Shown: positions 33,852 to 42,302 of the stretch, one piece after another
How positions within the stretch are numbered: position 1 is the stretch's first letter
How the letters are laid out: every line of letters starts with the position of its first letter
NCBI GenBank assembly: GCA_029258695.1
Contig: JARIBR010000127.1
Coordinates: 1-55,123 of the forward strand
DNA length: 55,123 bases
Reading direction: 5' to 3'
From: Quadrisphaera sp.
GTDB taxonomy: Bacteria > Actinomycetota > Actinomycetes > Actinomycetales > Quadrisphaeraceae
The notes under the pieces: model-generated
Told to the model about the DNA's origin: nothing
What the model saw: the letters and a program-made list of their open reading frames with translations, nothing else
The model's database searches: none
Made by a program: the position numbers and the translations under genes

Positions 33852-36061
33852 CGGCTCTCCTCCGGGTCGGGCGTGCGGGAGCGGGGGCTGGTGGCGGGGA
33901 CGGGGACGAGAGCGCCGCCGGCCCACGCCAGGGTCTGGTCGCCGTGGTGCGGTCCGGGCGCACCGTCGGCGCCGAGGGGGACCACCCACCGGCTGGCGTC
34001 GCGGTCGGCCAGGTCCCAGACGTAGCGGGCGACGGGGCCGCGCAGGCACCGGTCGGTGAGCCCGGGCACGCTCGAGGTGGCCAGCACGCAGTCGGTGTCG
34101 CCGGACACCGGGGTGCCGTCGCCGTCCCGCGGCGCGTCCGAGGCCCACGCGGTGCCGTCCAGGCCGTGGACGAACCGGGCGCGGTGCGTCGCGCCCCAGG
34201 TGGGGGCCGCGGTGGTCAGGGCGCGGCGGGCGAGGGCGAGGACGTCCACGCCCAGGTCGGGCAGGACGGCCAGCAGGGGTTCCAGGGCCGAGCCGACCCG
34301 CTCGGTCGGGGACAGCCAGGGCGCGAAGACCTCCGGGACGCCGACCGGCTGGCCCAGCGGAGCCAGCACGGGCAGGTCGACGACGAGAGCGACCAGTGCC
34401 GAGCGCCACGCCGCGAACGCTGCGGCGCCCGGGCTCGAGGCGTCCATCCGGGCGTCCCACCCCGCGCTCGCGCCGGCCTGGTCGCCCGCTGCGGCCCGCA
34501 TCAGCGGCAGCAGCCGGCGCGCGGGCGCCGAGACGGTGTCCAGGAGCACGTCCGCCATGTCGTCCACGGTCAGCCGGTCCCGCCCCTCCAGCTGCTCGCG
34601 CAGCCGGGTGGCCCGGTCCGGCGGGGCGAAAGCGGCACCCAGGTGGGCCACGTCCGCGCGCTCGTCGTTGGCGGTGACCGCGAGCCCGCGCCAGGAGCCG
34701 CGGTCGTCCACCTTCAGAGGCTCGGCCACCCGGTGACGGCCCTGCCAGGCGTGCTGGGGCGCCCACGCGGGCACCGGTCGCCAGGTGGCCGCGGGCTCGC
34801 GGACCGGGACCTGCCCCGCCACGAGCTGCCGCACCTCACCGGCGGTGTCCGCGACGAGGACGCTGTTGACGGGCTCGACCCAGGACGCCAGCGCGGCCGC
34901 GACGTCGTCGACCGTGCGGGCGCGCAGCAGCGCGGGCAGCGCCTCGAGGCCGAGCCGCCCGTCCGCCTGGCTCGGCTGGCGCAGCGACAACGCCTCGGTC
35001 GGAGGGGACGCGTCGTCGCCCCCGGGCACCTGCTCGCCCCCGGGCCGCCAGCGCGGGGCGACGACGGGTCCGCGGGCGGTCTGGAGCACCTCGACGGTGA
35101 CCGGCGCTGCGTCGCGGACCTCGAGGGTCTCGAGCCGGCGCGTCACCGGCTCCCACCCGTCAGGGCCCAGCGCGCGCACGGTGTCGTCGTCGCGCTCCAG
35201 GCGTTCTCGGTACAGGTCCTGGTAGTCGGCCATCGCGTTGGTCACCGCCCAGGCGACGGTGCCGGTGTGGCCGAAGTGGGCGACCCCCGGCACGCCGGGG
35301 AAGGCCAGCCCCACCACGTCGACGTCATCGTCCTCGGCGACGAGGTGGACCTGCTGGTAGAGGCCAGGGCGCTCGAGGAGCCGGTGCGGGTCGCCGGCGA
35401 CCAGGGGAGCCCCGCTCGCGGTCCGGGCGCCGGTGACGGCGACGGCGTTGCTGCCGTCCGGTGGGCCGACGGTGAAGGCCGCCGCGAGCCGGTGAGCCAG
35501 GTGCTCGGGCACCTCGGCGGCGCACGGGCCGCTGCCGTCCCCGGCGCACGGGCCGGTGGTCCTCGCCCCCGGGCCCACGCTGCTGGTCGACGCGAACGTC
35601 CGTGCGACGTGGGCACGCCACAGCTTGTGGCCGACGGTGCCGAACAGGACGTGCTGGACGAGGAAGACCCCGAGCGGGTGCCACGGCTCCCAGCGCCCGG
35701 CGGACACCCCGACGCGCGAGAGCGCCCGCAGCTCCGGCGAGCGCGGCGCGCCGGTGACCAACCCCTCCTGCACGCCGGCGACGTAGGCCTCGAACCAGCA
35801 CCGGGTGCCGGCGTCCAGCGCCTCGAAGCAGCGACGGGCGGTGTCGTCGAGCCGCGCCTGACGGGCGAAGGTGTCCCAGGCGACGCCGGCAGCGCCGACG
35901 TGGGCGGCGAGGCGGCCCTGGCTGCGCCACCGCTCGACCTGCAGCTGCCAGGCCCGGTCGTGCGCGGTGACCACGCCCTGGCCGTGGGCCAGGTCGTCGA
36001 GCGAGCCGGCGACCACGGTGGGCACCCCGTGGGGGTCGCGCCCGAGGGTCCACGCGCTCAC
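33848..36061 (-). CDS. Penicillin-acylase family Ntn hydrolase within the siderophore operon
   Basis: A 737-residue Ntn hydrolase precursor. The N terminus (GRDPHGVPTVVAGSLDDLAHGQGVVTAHDR) is the alpha-subunit start, a spacer with Gly/Pro/Cys-rich sequence follows, and PPDGSNAVAV provides the beta-subunit N-terminal nucleophile, Ser204. Downstream HFGHTGTVAWAVTNAMADYQD and VTANDERA carry further family motifs. No signal peptide or membrane segment is visible, unlike typical periplasmic acylases, so it is probably cytosolic. It overlaps IucA/IucC (GTGA) and the GNAT gene (ATGA), so it belongs to siderophore maturation, editing or iron release. The exact reaction is not known. Confidence 0.85.
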   Translation of the reverse strand: MSAWTLGRDPHGVPTVVAGSLDDLAHGQGVVTAHDRAWQLQVERWRSQGRLAAHVGAAGVAWDTFARQARLDDTARRCFEALDAGTRCWFEAYVAGVQEGLVTGAPRSPELRALSRVGVSAGRWEPWHPLGVFLVQHVLFGTVGHKLWRAHVARTFASTSSVGPGARTTGPCAGDGSGPCAAEVPEHLAHRLAAAFTVGPPDGSNAVAVTGARTASGAPLVAGDPHRLLERPGLYQQVHLVAEDDDVDVVGLAFPGVPGVAHFGHTGTVAWAVTNAMADYQDLYRERLERDDDTVRALGPDGWEPVTRRLETLEVRDAAPVTVEVLQTARGPVVAPRWRPGGEQVPGGDDASPPTEALSLRQPSQADGRLGLEALPALLRARTVDDVAAALASWVEPVNSVLVADTAGEVRQLVAGQVPVREPAATWRPVPAWAPQHAWQGRHRVAEPLKVDDRGSWRGLAVTANDERADVAHLGAAFAPPDRATRLREQLEGRDRLTVDDMADVLLDTVSAPARRLLPLMRAAAGDQAGASAGWDARMDASSPGAAAFAAWRSALVALVVDLPVLAPLGQPVGVPEVFAPWLSPTERVGSALEPLLAVLPDLGVDVLALARRALTTAAPTWGATHRARFVHGLDGTAWASDAPRDGDGTPVSGDTDCVLATSSVPGLTDRCLRGPVARYVWDLADRDASRWVVPLGADGAPGPHHGDQTLAWAGGALVPVPATSPRSRTPDPEESR

Positions 36062-38475
36062 GACGAGCCGGAGGCGGGCCGGTACGCCGCCACGGGGTTG
36101 TCCAGCTCCCCGGCGAGCTGCAGCGAGGACGCCTGGTCGCTGAGGTCGACCATCTGCAGGGTGTTGCGCAGCTGCAGCCGGTTCAGGCACGAGTGCGCGA
36201 ACGTCGGCGCGAACAGGTCGAAGCGGCGGTGCAGGTCGGGGTGCTCCTCGCGGTGGCGGGCCAGGCACCGGGCCACCAGGCGCCAGGCGTCGTCGGCGCA
36301 CAGCAGCCCGTCGACGTCGAGCACGGTCACGGCGTAGCGCAGGACCCCGTCGAAGACGTCGGTGAACACCGACAGCAGCCGGACGTCGTCGTCGTAGCCG
36401 ACCCGCACCCGCTCGACGTCGCGGGGCAGCGGCCGGTCGCCGAAGACCGCGACCTCCTCGCCGAGGTCCTTCACCAGCACCCGCACCACCACGTCGCCGC
36501 GCAGCACGAGGACGACGTTCTCCCCGTGCGGCATGAACGCCAGGTCGTGGACGAGCAGGCAGTGCACCAGCGGGCGCAGGTAGGCGTCCAGGTAGCGCTG
36601 CCACCACGTCGCCGGGTCCAGGCCGGAGCCGTCGACCAGCGCGCCCAGCACCGACCGACCCTCGTGGTCGCGGTGCAGCAGCGCCGCCATCGTCATCACC
36701 CGCTCGCCCGGCCGCAGGCGCCCGAGCGGGCTCTCGCGCCACAGCGCGGCCACCATCCGCTGCTGCGGGGAGCGCGTGCCGCGTGCGGCGGCCCGGTGGT
36801 AGACGTCACCGACCCAGCCGATCGACGCGACCTCGCGCAGCACGTCGAAGCCGTCGGCGCGCAGCGCCGGGTCGCCGCGGACCACCCCGGCCACCCAGTC
36901 GTTGATGGCCGGCGTCGCGCGCATGTACGCCGGGGACAGCCCGCGCGTGAAGCCCATGTTCTGGATGGCCAGCGCCGTCTTGACGTAGTGCCGCTCGGGG
37001 TCGTCGAGGTCGAAGAACGTCCGCACGGACTGCTGCGCCTGGTACCGGTCGTCGCCCAGGCCCACGGGCACGAGGTCACGGCGGGCGACGTCCGCGGCGA
37101 ACGTCACCGCCACGCGGTGCTCCCACTGCCAGGGGTGGACCGGCAGGTAGCGGTAGTCGGCCGGGTCCAGGCGCAGGGACCGCAGCCGCGCGGCGAAGCG
37201 GGCGAGCAGGTCCTCACCCAGCTGGCCGGCGTACAGGGAGCCCTCGTCCACGCCGGCGCCGCAGGACAGGTGGCTGCGCTCGCGGCGGGCGGCCAGCCAC
37301 ACCAGGCGCACCGGAGCGCCGGACTCCGGGGTGAGCGTGGCCTGGTCCTCGAGCCCGAACCCGATCCGGCCGTTGTTGGCGATGAAGGCCGGGTGCCCCT
37401 CGGTCATCGAGCGCTCCACCGTCTGCAGGTCGGCCCGGGCCAGCGCGCGGGCGTCGAGGCGGCGGTGCGCGTCCTTCCACGCGGCCCCGGCCAGGGTCGC
37501 GGCGACCTCCTCCAGGTAGGTGCCGAGCAGGTGGTCGGGGATGCCGAGCACCTCGTGCAGCTCGTCGACGAGCACGAGAGCGTCCAGGTCGGTCGTCGCC
37601 CCGTCGACGGTCCTGGTCACCGAGGCCGCGTCGACGTCCCAGTGCTCCAGCGCCAGCACCCGCGCCCGGAACGTGTACGTCACGGGTCCGACCGGCACGC
37701 ACCACCGGGTCCGGCCGGCCGCGTCCGCGCCTGACCCGGCTGCACCCGCCCCGTCCGCGCCGGCGCCGGTCTCGTCGACGATCGCCGCGGGGCACAGCAG
37801 GCGTTCGTGGGACAGCTCCGAGAGCGCCTTGGTGACCAGGTGCCGGTGGGCCCTGGCCATGGCCGCGGGCTCCAGGTGGCCGGCGCCGAGGAGGTCCCAG
37901 CCGAGCAGTGCGCCGAGCTCGCTGGCGGCGAACGCCTCCGCGGTGCAGGTGCTCAGCACCGCGGTCTTGTGCCCGAGGTCCACCCGCCCGTGCTCGACGA
38001 AGCCGGCGGCCACGTTCTTGGCCCGCACCGCGGTGTTGCCCTCGTCGGGCTCCACGACGACCCGGCGGGCGCCGGGTCGCGAGAGCGCGAACCCGGCGGC
38101 GGCCGCGACCACGGCGGAGGTCAGCCCGTGCACCAGCGGCTGCCCGCCGGCGGGCGGGGCGACGAGGACGTGCAGGCCGACGTCGCCCGGCGCGGCGCCC
38201 CACGCCCCGACCAGCTCGCGCTCGCGCGGGTCGTAGGTCTCGACCAGCCCGCACGCCTCGCCGTCGCGGCGGACCAGCCAGGCGTCGTGGTGAGGGTCGG
38301 CGACGATGGTGGCGTAGGCGGCGCGGACCTGGTCGAGGTCCTGGCTCTGCATCGACCAGAACGCCGAGCGCGGGTGAGTCACCCACGCGTGGAGCCGCTC
38401 GGCGTCCCGGTCGAGGTGCAGCGGTGTCACGGTGAGCGTGCCCACCGGCGTCGCCGCGGACCACGGGGCGCTCAC
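36058..38475 (-). CDS. GNAT-IucA/IucC fusion NIS siderophore synthetase (DesC-DesD type)
   Basis: An 805-residue two-domain enzyme. Residues 1-190 are a GNAT acyltransferase (LHAWVTHPRSAFWSMQ, GLHVLVAPP, VVVEPDEGNTAVRAKN). After a Gly/Ala linker near 235-250, the remainder is an NRPS-independent siderophore synthetase: HPAFIANNGRIGFG, PVHPWQWEHRVAV, KTALAIQNMGFTRGLSP, and DLAFMPHGENVVLVL. Acyl transfer to a hydroxylated diamine followed by ATP-dependent amide formation would build a hydroxamate chain or macrocycle. Start GTG overlaps the monooxygenase stop by four bases. Confidence 0.93.
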   Translation of the reverse strand: MSAPWSAATPVGTLTVTPLHLDRDAERLHAWVTHPRSAFWSMQSQDLDQVRAAYATIVADPHHDAWLVRRDGEACGLVETYDPRERELVGAWGAAPGDVGLHVLVAPPAGGQPLVHGLTSAVVAAAAGFALSRPGARRVVVEPDEGNTAVRAKNVAAGFVEHGRVDLGHKTAVLSTCTAEAFAASELGALLGWDLLGAGHLEPAAMARAHRHLVTKALSELSHERLLCPAAIVDETGAGADGAGAAGSGADAAGRTRWCVPVGPVTYTFRARVLALEHWDVDAASVTRTVDGATTDLDALVLVDELHEVLGIPDHLLGTYLEEVAATLAGAAWKDAHRRLDARALARADLQTVERSMTEGHPAFIANNGRIGFGLEDQATLTPESGAPVRLVWLAARRERSHLSCGAGVDEGSLYAGQLGEDLLARFAARLRSLRLDPADYRYLPVHPWQWEHRVAVTFAADVARRDLVPVGLGDDRYQAQQSVRTFFDLDDPERHYVKTALAIQNMGFTRGLSPAYMRATPAINDWVAGVVRGDPALRADGFDVLREVASIGWVGDVYHRAAARGTRSPQQRMVAALWRESPLGRLRPGERVMTMAALLHRDHEGRSVLGALVDGSGLDPATWWQRYLDAYLRPLVHCLLVHDLAFMPHGENVVLVLRGDVVVRVLVKDLGEEVAVFGDRPLPRDVERVRVGYDDDVRLLSVFTDVFDGVLRYAVTVLDVDGLLCADDAWRLVARCLARHREEHPDLHRRFDLFAPTFAHSCLNRLQLRNTLQMVDLSDQASSLQLAGELDNPVAAYRPASGSS

Positions 38476-39866
38476 CGCGGCGACCGGGCGGTCGAGAGAG
38501 CGGCGTCGACGCGGGCATCGGGCGCCTGGGGCGCTCCTGGCAGGTCGGTGACGCCGAAGCGCTGGTAGGCGATGTCGCGTTCCACGGCGTACACCTCGCG
38601 CCCGCACATCGCGTTGATGATGGTGGCGCTGCGGAAGGCCCCCATGCCCAGGTCCGGGGCGCTCAGGCTGTGGGTGTGCTCCTCGGCGTTCTGCACGAAG
38701 ACCTCGCGGTCGTCGTGGTCGACGGTGTAGCCCAGGGCCACGTCGTAGCGCCCCCGTGCGTCGAAGCGGATCCGGTGGCGCACCGGGTCCAGGAACGAGG
38801 GGACGGCCGCGCGGTACCCGGTCGCCAGCACCAGCCCGCCGGTGCGGTGGGTCACCGTCCGGCCCTGCTCGCCGTGGTGGAGCCGCAGCACGTACCCGGC
38901 GTCGTCGACGTCGACCTGCTCGAGGGAGACCCCGGTCAGCAACGTGGTGGGGACCTGCCCGCGGACGCCCTTGCGGTAGAGCGTGTCGTAGATGGTGTCG
39001 ACCAGCTCGCCGCTGATGCCCTGGTGGAGGTGGCGCTGCTCGCGGGCCAGCTCGTCGCGGCGCTCCATCGCGAGGGCGTGGTGGTAGCGGACGTACTCCG
39101 GCGACGTCATCTCCAGCGTGAGCTTGGTGTACTCCATGGGGAAGAACCGGGGCGAGCGGGTCACCCAGTCCACCCGGTAGCCGAGCCGGTCGGCGTCGGT
39201 GAGCAGGTCCAGGTACACCTCGGCGGCGCTCTGGCCGCTGCCCACCACGGTCACCGAGCCCAGCGCCTGGAGCTCGTCCCGGTGGTCGAGGTAGGTCGAG
39301 GTGTGCCACGCCGCGCCGGCCAGCCCGCGCGCCGCCTCGGGCAGCCAGGGCGGGGTGCCGGTGCCCAGCACCAGCCGACGGCCCAGGTGCACCTCCTCGG
39401 CGCCGGTGCGGACGTCGCGGGCGTGGACCCGGTACAGCGTCCCGTCGTGCTCCACGCGCTCGACCTGGCACCCGAAGCGCAGCCCGGGCACCCGCTCGGC
39501 GACCCAGCGGCAGTAGGCGTCGTACTCGCTGCGCAGCGGGTAGAAGCTCTCGCGGATGTAGAACGGGTACAGCCGGCCCGCCTGCTTGAGGTAGGCCAGG
39601 AACGAGTACGGCGACGTGGGATCGGCCATGGTCACCAGGTCCGCGAGGAACGGCACCTGGATCGTGGCCCCCTCCAGCATCATCCCGTGGTGCCAGGCGA
39701 ACGACTCGCGCTGGTCCAGGAACACCCCGGACAGGTCGGCCACCGGGGCGGTGAGCGCGGCCAGCCCCAGGTTGAACGGGCCGATGCCGACGGCGACGAA
39801 GTCGTGGACCGGCTGGTCCCGCGCGTGCTCCGCGCGCGGCGGCGGCCGCTCGGCGGACGGGCTCAC
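38472..39866 (-). CDS. Lysine/ornithine or diamine N-monooxygenase (siderophore)
   Basis: A 464-residue flavin N-hydroxylase. VAVGIGPFNLGLAAL is the FAD GxGPxNL motif, WHHGMMLEGATIQVPFLADLVTMADPTSP the conserved substrate-side block, and VVGSGQSAAEVYLDLL the NADPH Rossmann motif. VLATGYRAAVPSFLDP is the C-terminal ATGY signature. It N-hydroxylates a terminal amine to start hydroxamate formation. Start GTG overlaps the decarboxylase stop (GTGA). With the decarboxylase upstream, the substrate is probably cadaverine or another diamine, as in the DesA-DesB pair. Confidence 0.93.
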   Translation of the reverse strand: MSPSAERPPPRAEHARDQPVHDFVAVGIGPFNLGLAALTAPVADLSGVFLDQRESFAWHHGMMLEGATIQVPFLADLVTMADPTSPYSFLAYLKQAGRLYPFYIRESFYPLRSEYDAYCRWVAERVPGLRFGCQVERVEHDGTLYRVHARDVRTGAEEVHLGRRLVLGTGTPPWLPEAARGLAGAAWHTSTYLDHRDELQALGSVTVVGSGQSAAEVYLDLLTDADRLGYRVDWVTRSPRFFPMEYTKLTLEMTSPEYVRYHHALAMERRDELAREQRHLHQGISGELVDTIYDTLYRKGVRGQVPTTLLTGVSLEQVDVDDAGYVLRLHHGEQGRTVTHRTGGLVLATGYRAAVPSFLDPVRHRIRFDARGRYDVALGYTVDHDDREVFVQNAEEHTHSLSAPDLGMGAFRSATIINAMCGREVYAVERDIAYQRFGVTDLPGAPQAPDARVDAALSTARSPR

Positions 39867-41443
39867 GCCAGCACCTCCCTGGCCGCGTCCGCGTCGTGCC
39901 GGGCCTCGTCCGCGTCGTGCCAGGCCCCGGCGTCGAGACACGGGACGCGGTGGCGCTCGCGGTCAGGGGCCGGGGCGGCGGACCACTCGTGCACGAGGTC
40001 CTCGCCCGCCTCGCGGATGCGCCCCACCACCTCGCGCACGTCGGCGACGGTGGTGGCGGGGTCGAGCAGGGTGAGCTTGAGCCACGGCCGGCCGTCGAGC
40101 ACCGTGCGCGCCACCTGCGCGTGGCCCTCGGCGAACAACCGGTCCCGCACGGCGTCGACGAGCCGGTCGGCGGTCCCCTCGTCCGGCGGGGCGCCGGCGG
40201 GACGCCAGCGCAGCAGCACGGTGCTCAGGGCGGGTGCGCTGTGCAGCTCGACGTCGTCGGCGCCGGCCAGCTCGGCGTGGACGTCGGCGGCGAGGTCGCA
40301 GCAGGCGTCGAAGGCGTCACCGACGGCGTCGGCGCCCATCGCCCGCAGGGTGACCCACAGCTTGAGCGCGTCGAAGCGGCGCGTGGTCTGCAGGCTGCGG
40401 TCGACCTGGTTCGGGGCCTGGCCCCCGCGCGGGTTGAGGTAGTCGGCGTGGTGGGTCGCGTGGCGCAGCGCGCTCGCGTCGCGCACCAGCACCGCGGAGC
40501 TGGCGACGGGCTGGAAGAAGCTCTTGTGGAAGTCGGCCGTGACGGAGTCGGCGCGCTCGATGCCGTCGAGCAGGTGCCGGCGGCGGCGAGAGACCAGCAG
40601 CCCGCAGCCGTAGGCCGCGTCGACGTGCAGCCAGGCGCCGCGGGCCTCGGTGACGTCGGCGAGGCGTGGCAGGGGGTCGACCACGCCCAGGTCGGTGGTG
40701 CCCGCGGTGGCGACGACCGCCATCACCACGTCGCCCGCGGCCTCGACCTCGACCAGCACCCGCTGCAGCGCGAGCGGGTCCATCCGGTGGTCGGCGCCGG
40801 TGGGCACGGTCACCACGGCGTCCGCGCCGAGCCCCAGCAGCCGGGCCGCCTTGACGACGCTGAAGTGCCCCTGGTCGGTGGCCAGGACCCGCAGCCGGGA
40901 CGGCAGCAGCTCGTCGGCGCGCGCGGCGCCGGCGCGCAGCAGCGCCTCCTCGCGGGCGAGCAGCAGCGCGTGCAGGTTGGACTGGGTGCCGCCGCTGGTG
41001 AACACCCCGTCCGCACCGGCCGGCCACCCCACGCGCCCGGCGGTCCAGGCGAGCAGTCGACGCTCCATCAAGGTGGCCGTCGTCGACTGGTCGTAGGTGT
41101 CGAGCGAGGTGTTGACCGCCGAGGCGAGCAGGTCGGCCGCCAGGGCCGGCACGGCGACCGGGCCGTTGAGGTGGGCCACGTACCCGGGCTCGTGGAACCA
41201 CACGGCGTGCTCCAGGTACAGCCGAGAGGTCTCGCGCAGCGCCGCGGCCGTGTCCCCCAGCGGGGCGTCGAGGTCGACGCCGTCGACCAGGGCCTCCAGG
41301 TCGGCCTGGCTCGCGCCGGAGCGCGGCCGGCGCACCACCCGGACCCGGTCGGTGAGGACGCCCAGGGCCGCTGTCATCGCCTCGGAGTAGTGGTCGACGT
41401 TCGTCCCCGAGAACAGCTGCGACGTCGGTGAAATTTGCGTCAC
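39863..41443 (-). CDS. PLP-dependent lysine/diaminobutyrate decarboxylase (DesA-like)
   Basis: A 526-residue group II decarboxylase. YVAHLNGPVAVPALAADLLASAVN, WPAGADGVFTSGGTQSNLHALL, HVDAAYGCGLLV and TADFHKSFFQP with the PLP Lys are all present, and WVTLRAMGADAV is typical of the C-terminal domain. Makes cadaverine or diaminopropane for the siderophore. First gene of the five-gene operon. AAGG lies seven bases before the GTG and an IdeR-type iron box overlaps the promoter region, so expression should rise under iron limitation. Confidence 0.9.
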   Translation of the reverse strand: MTQISPTSQLFSGTNVDHYSEAMTAALGVLTDRVRVVRRPRSGASQADLEALVDGVDLDAPLGDTAAALRETSRLYLEHAVWFHEPGYVAHLNGPVAVPALAADLLASAVNTSLDTYDQSTTATLMERRLLAWTAGRVGWPAGADGVFTSGGTQSNLHALLLAREEALLRAGAARADELLPSRLRVLATDQGHFSVVKAARLLGLGADAVVTVPTGADHRMDPLALQRVLVEVEAAGDVVMAVVATAGTTDLGVVDPLPRLADVTEARGAWLHVDAAYGCGLLVSRRRRHLLDGIERADSVTADFHKSFFQPVASSAVLVRDASALRHATHHADYLNPRGGQAPNQVDRSLQTTRRFDALKLWVTLRAMGADAVGDAFDACCDLAADVHAELAGADDVELHSAPALSTVLLRWRPAGAPPDEGTADRLVDAVRDRLFAEGHAQVARTVLDGRPWLKLTLLDPATTVADVREVVGRIREAGEDLVHEWSAAPAPDRERHRVPCLDAGAWHDADEARHDADAAREVLA

Positions 41444-41456
41444 TGGAGATCCTTAA

Positions 41457-41475
41457 TCAGGTGAGGTTAGCCTTA
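41457..41475. promoter_or_regulatory. Iron box (IdeR/DmdR-type) in divergent siderophore promoter
   Basis: TCAGGTGAGGTTAGCCTTA matches 14 of 19 positions of the consensus TTAGGTTAGGCTAACCTAA, including the GG-TTAG-CCT core. It lies 14 bases upstream of the decarboxylase start and about 90 bases upstream of the divergent reductase start, so one site could control both directions. Binding by an IdeR/DmdR/DtxR-family protein is inferred. Confidence 0.75.
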
Positions 41476-41567
41476 CCGCCACGCGGTGGAGCAAAACGTA
41501 CACACCGTCACGCCAGAGGGACACCGGGGTCGTCAGCGACGCCCTGGAGCCCGGAGGAGGAGCGAGG

Positions 41568-42302
41568 ATGCGTCACGGCTGGGAAGGTGTCGTCCTCAAG
41601 GCGATGCGCGGCAAGGACTTCGTGCTCACCGTCGGCAGCGCGGAGGACGTCACCGAGCGCTACCGCCGGGTCCACGTCGTCGACGACGGCGGCCTGCTCG
41701 AGGCCTGCGGCACCCACCCCACGATGTGGGTGCGGCTGTGGTTCGACGCCGGGGGCACGCCGCACCAGCGGGCCTTCACCCTCGTGGACCCCGACCCCGC
41801 AGCCGGGACGTTCGACCTGGAGTTCGCGCTGCACGACGGCGTCGCCGCCCGCTGGGCGCAGGAGGTGGCGCCCGGCGCCACCCTCGACGCCACGGTGCAG
41901 GGCACCGGGTTCGCCGCGGTGGCACCGGCCCCGCGGCGGATGCACGTCGTCGGCGACCCGGCCTCGCTGCCGGCGGTCAACAGCCTGCTCGAGGCCCACC
42001 CCACCACCCCCGCGACGGTGTGGCTGGAGCAGGGCGACGAGTCCGACCGGCGGCTGCCGCTGCGCGCCCGCGAGGGTGACGACGTCACCTGGGTGCCGCG
42101 GGACCCCGGTGATGAGCGCGGCCTGGTCGACGCCGTCAGCACCGCCTGGACCTCCGCCGGCAGCGACGTCGACCCCGCCACCGACTGGTTCTGGGTCGCG
42201 GCGGAGGCAGCGAGCACCCGCGCGCTGACCCGCACGCTGCGCAAGAGCATGGGCGTGGCCAAGGAACGCTGCTCCACGCTCGGCTACTGGCGCGACGCGT
42301 GA
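41568..42302 (+). CDS. Siderophore-interacting protein (FAD-dependent ferric reductase)
   Basis: A 244-residue protein of the SIP/ViuB flavin-reductase group. The flavin domain includes HPTMWVRLWFDAGG, PHQRAFTLVDPDP (the RxYTxR equivalent as RAFTL) and DLEFALHDGVAARWAQ. The NAD(P)H domain has HVVGDPASLPAVNSLLE and the C-terminal GVAKERCSTLGYWRDA, matching the final TGYW-like motif. It releases iron by reducing the imported ferric siderophore in the cytosol. GGAGG about nine bases upstream supports the ATG. Confidence 0.92.
   Translation: MRHGWEGVVLKAMRGKDFVLTVGSAEDVTERYRRVHVVDDGGLLEACGTHPTMWVRLWFDAGGTPHQRAFTLVDPDPAAGTFDLEFALHDGVAARWAQEVAPGATLDATVQGTGFAAVAPAPRRMHVVGDPASLPAVNSLLEAHPTTPATVWLEQGDESDRRLPLRAREGDDVTWVPRDPGDERGLVDAVSTAWTSAGSDVDPATDWFWVAAEAASTRALTRTLRKSMGVAKERCSTLGYWRDA

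Noticed and set aside
36193..37734. Long plus-strand open frame (about 500 codons) opposite the NIS synthetase
   Set aside because: It is a mirror of a clearly recognised gene, rich in His/Arg/Gln/Gly/Val as expected for antisense of GC-rich coding DNA, with no family motif.
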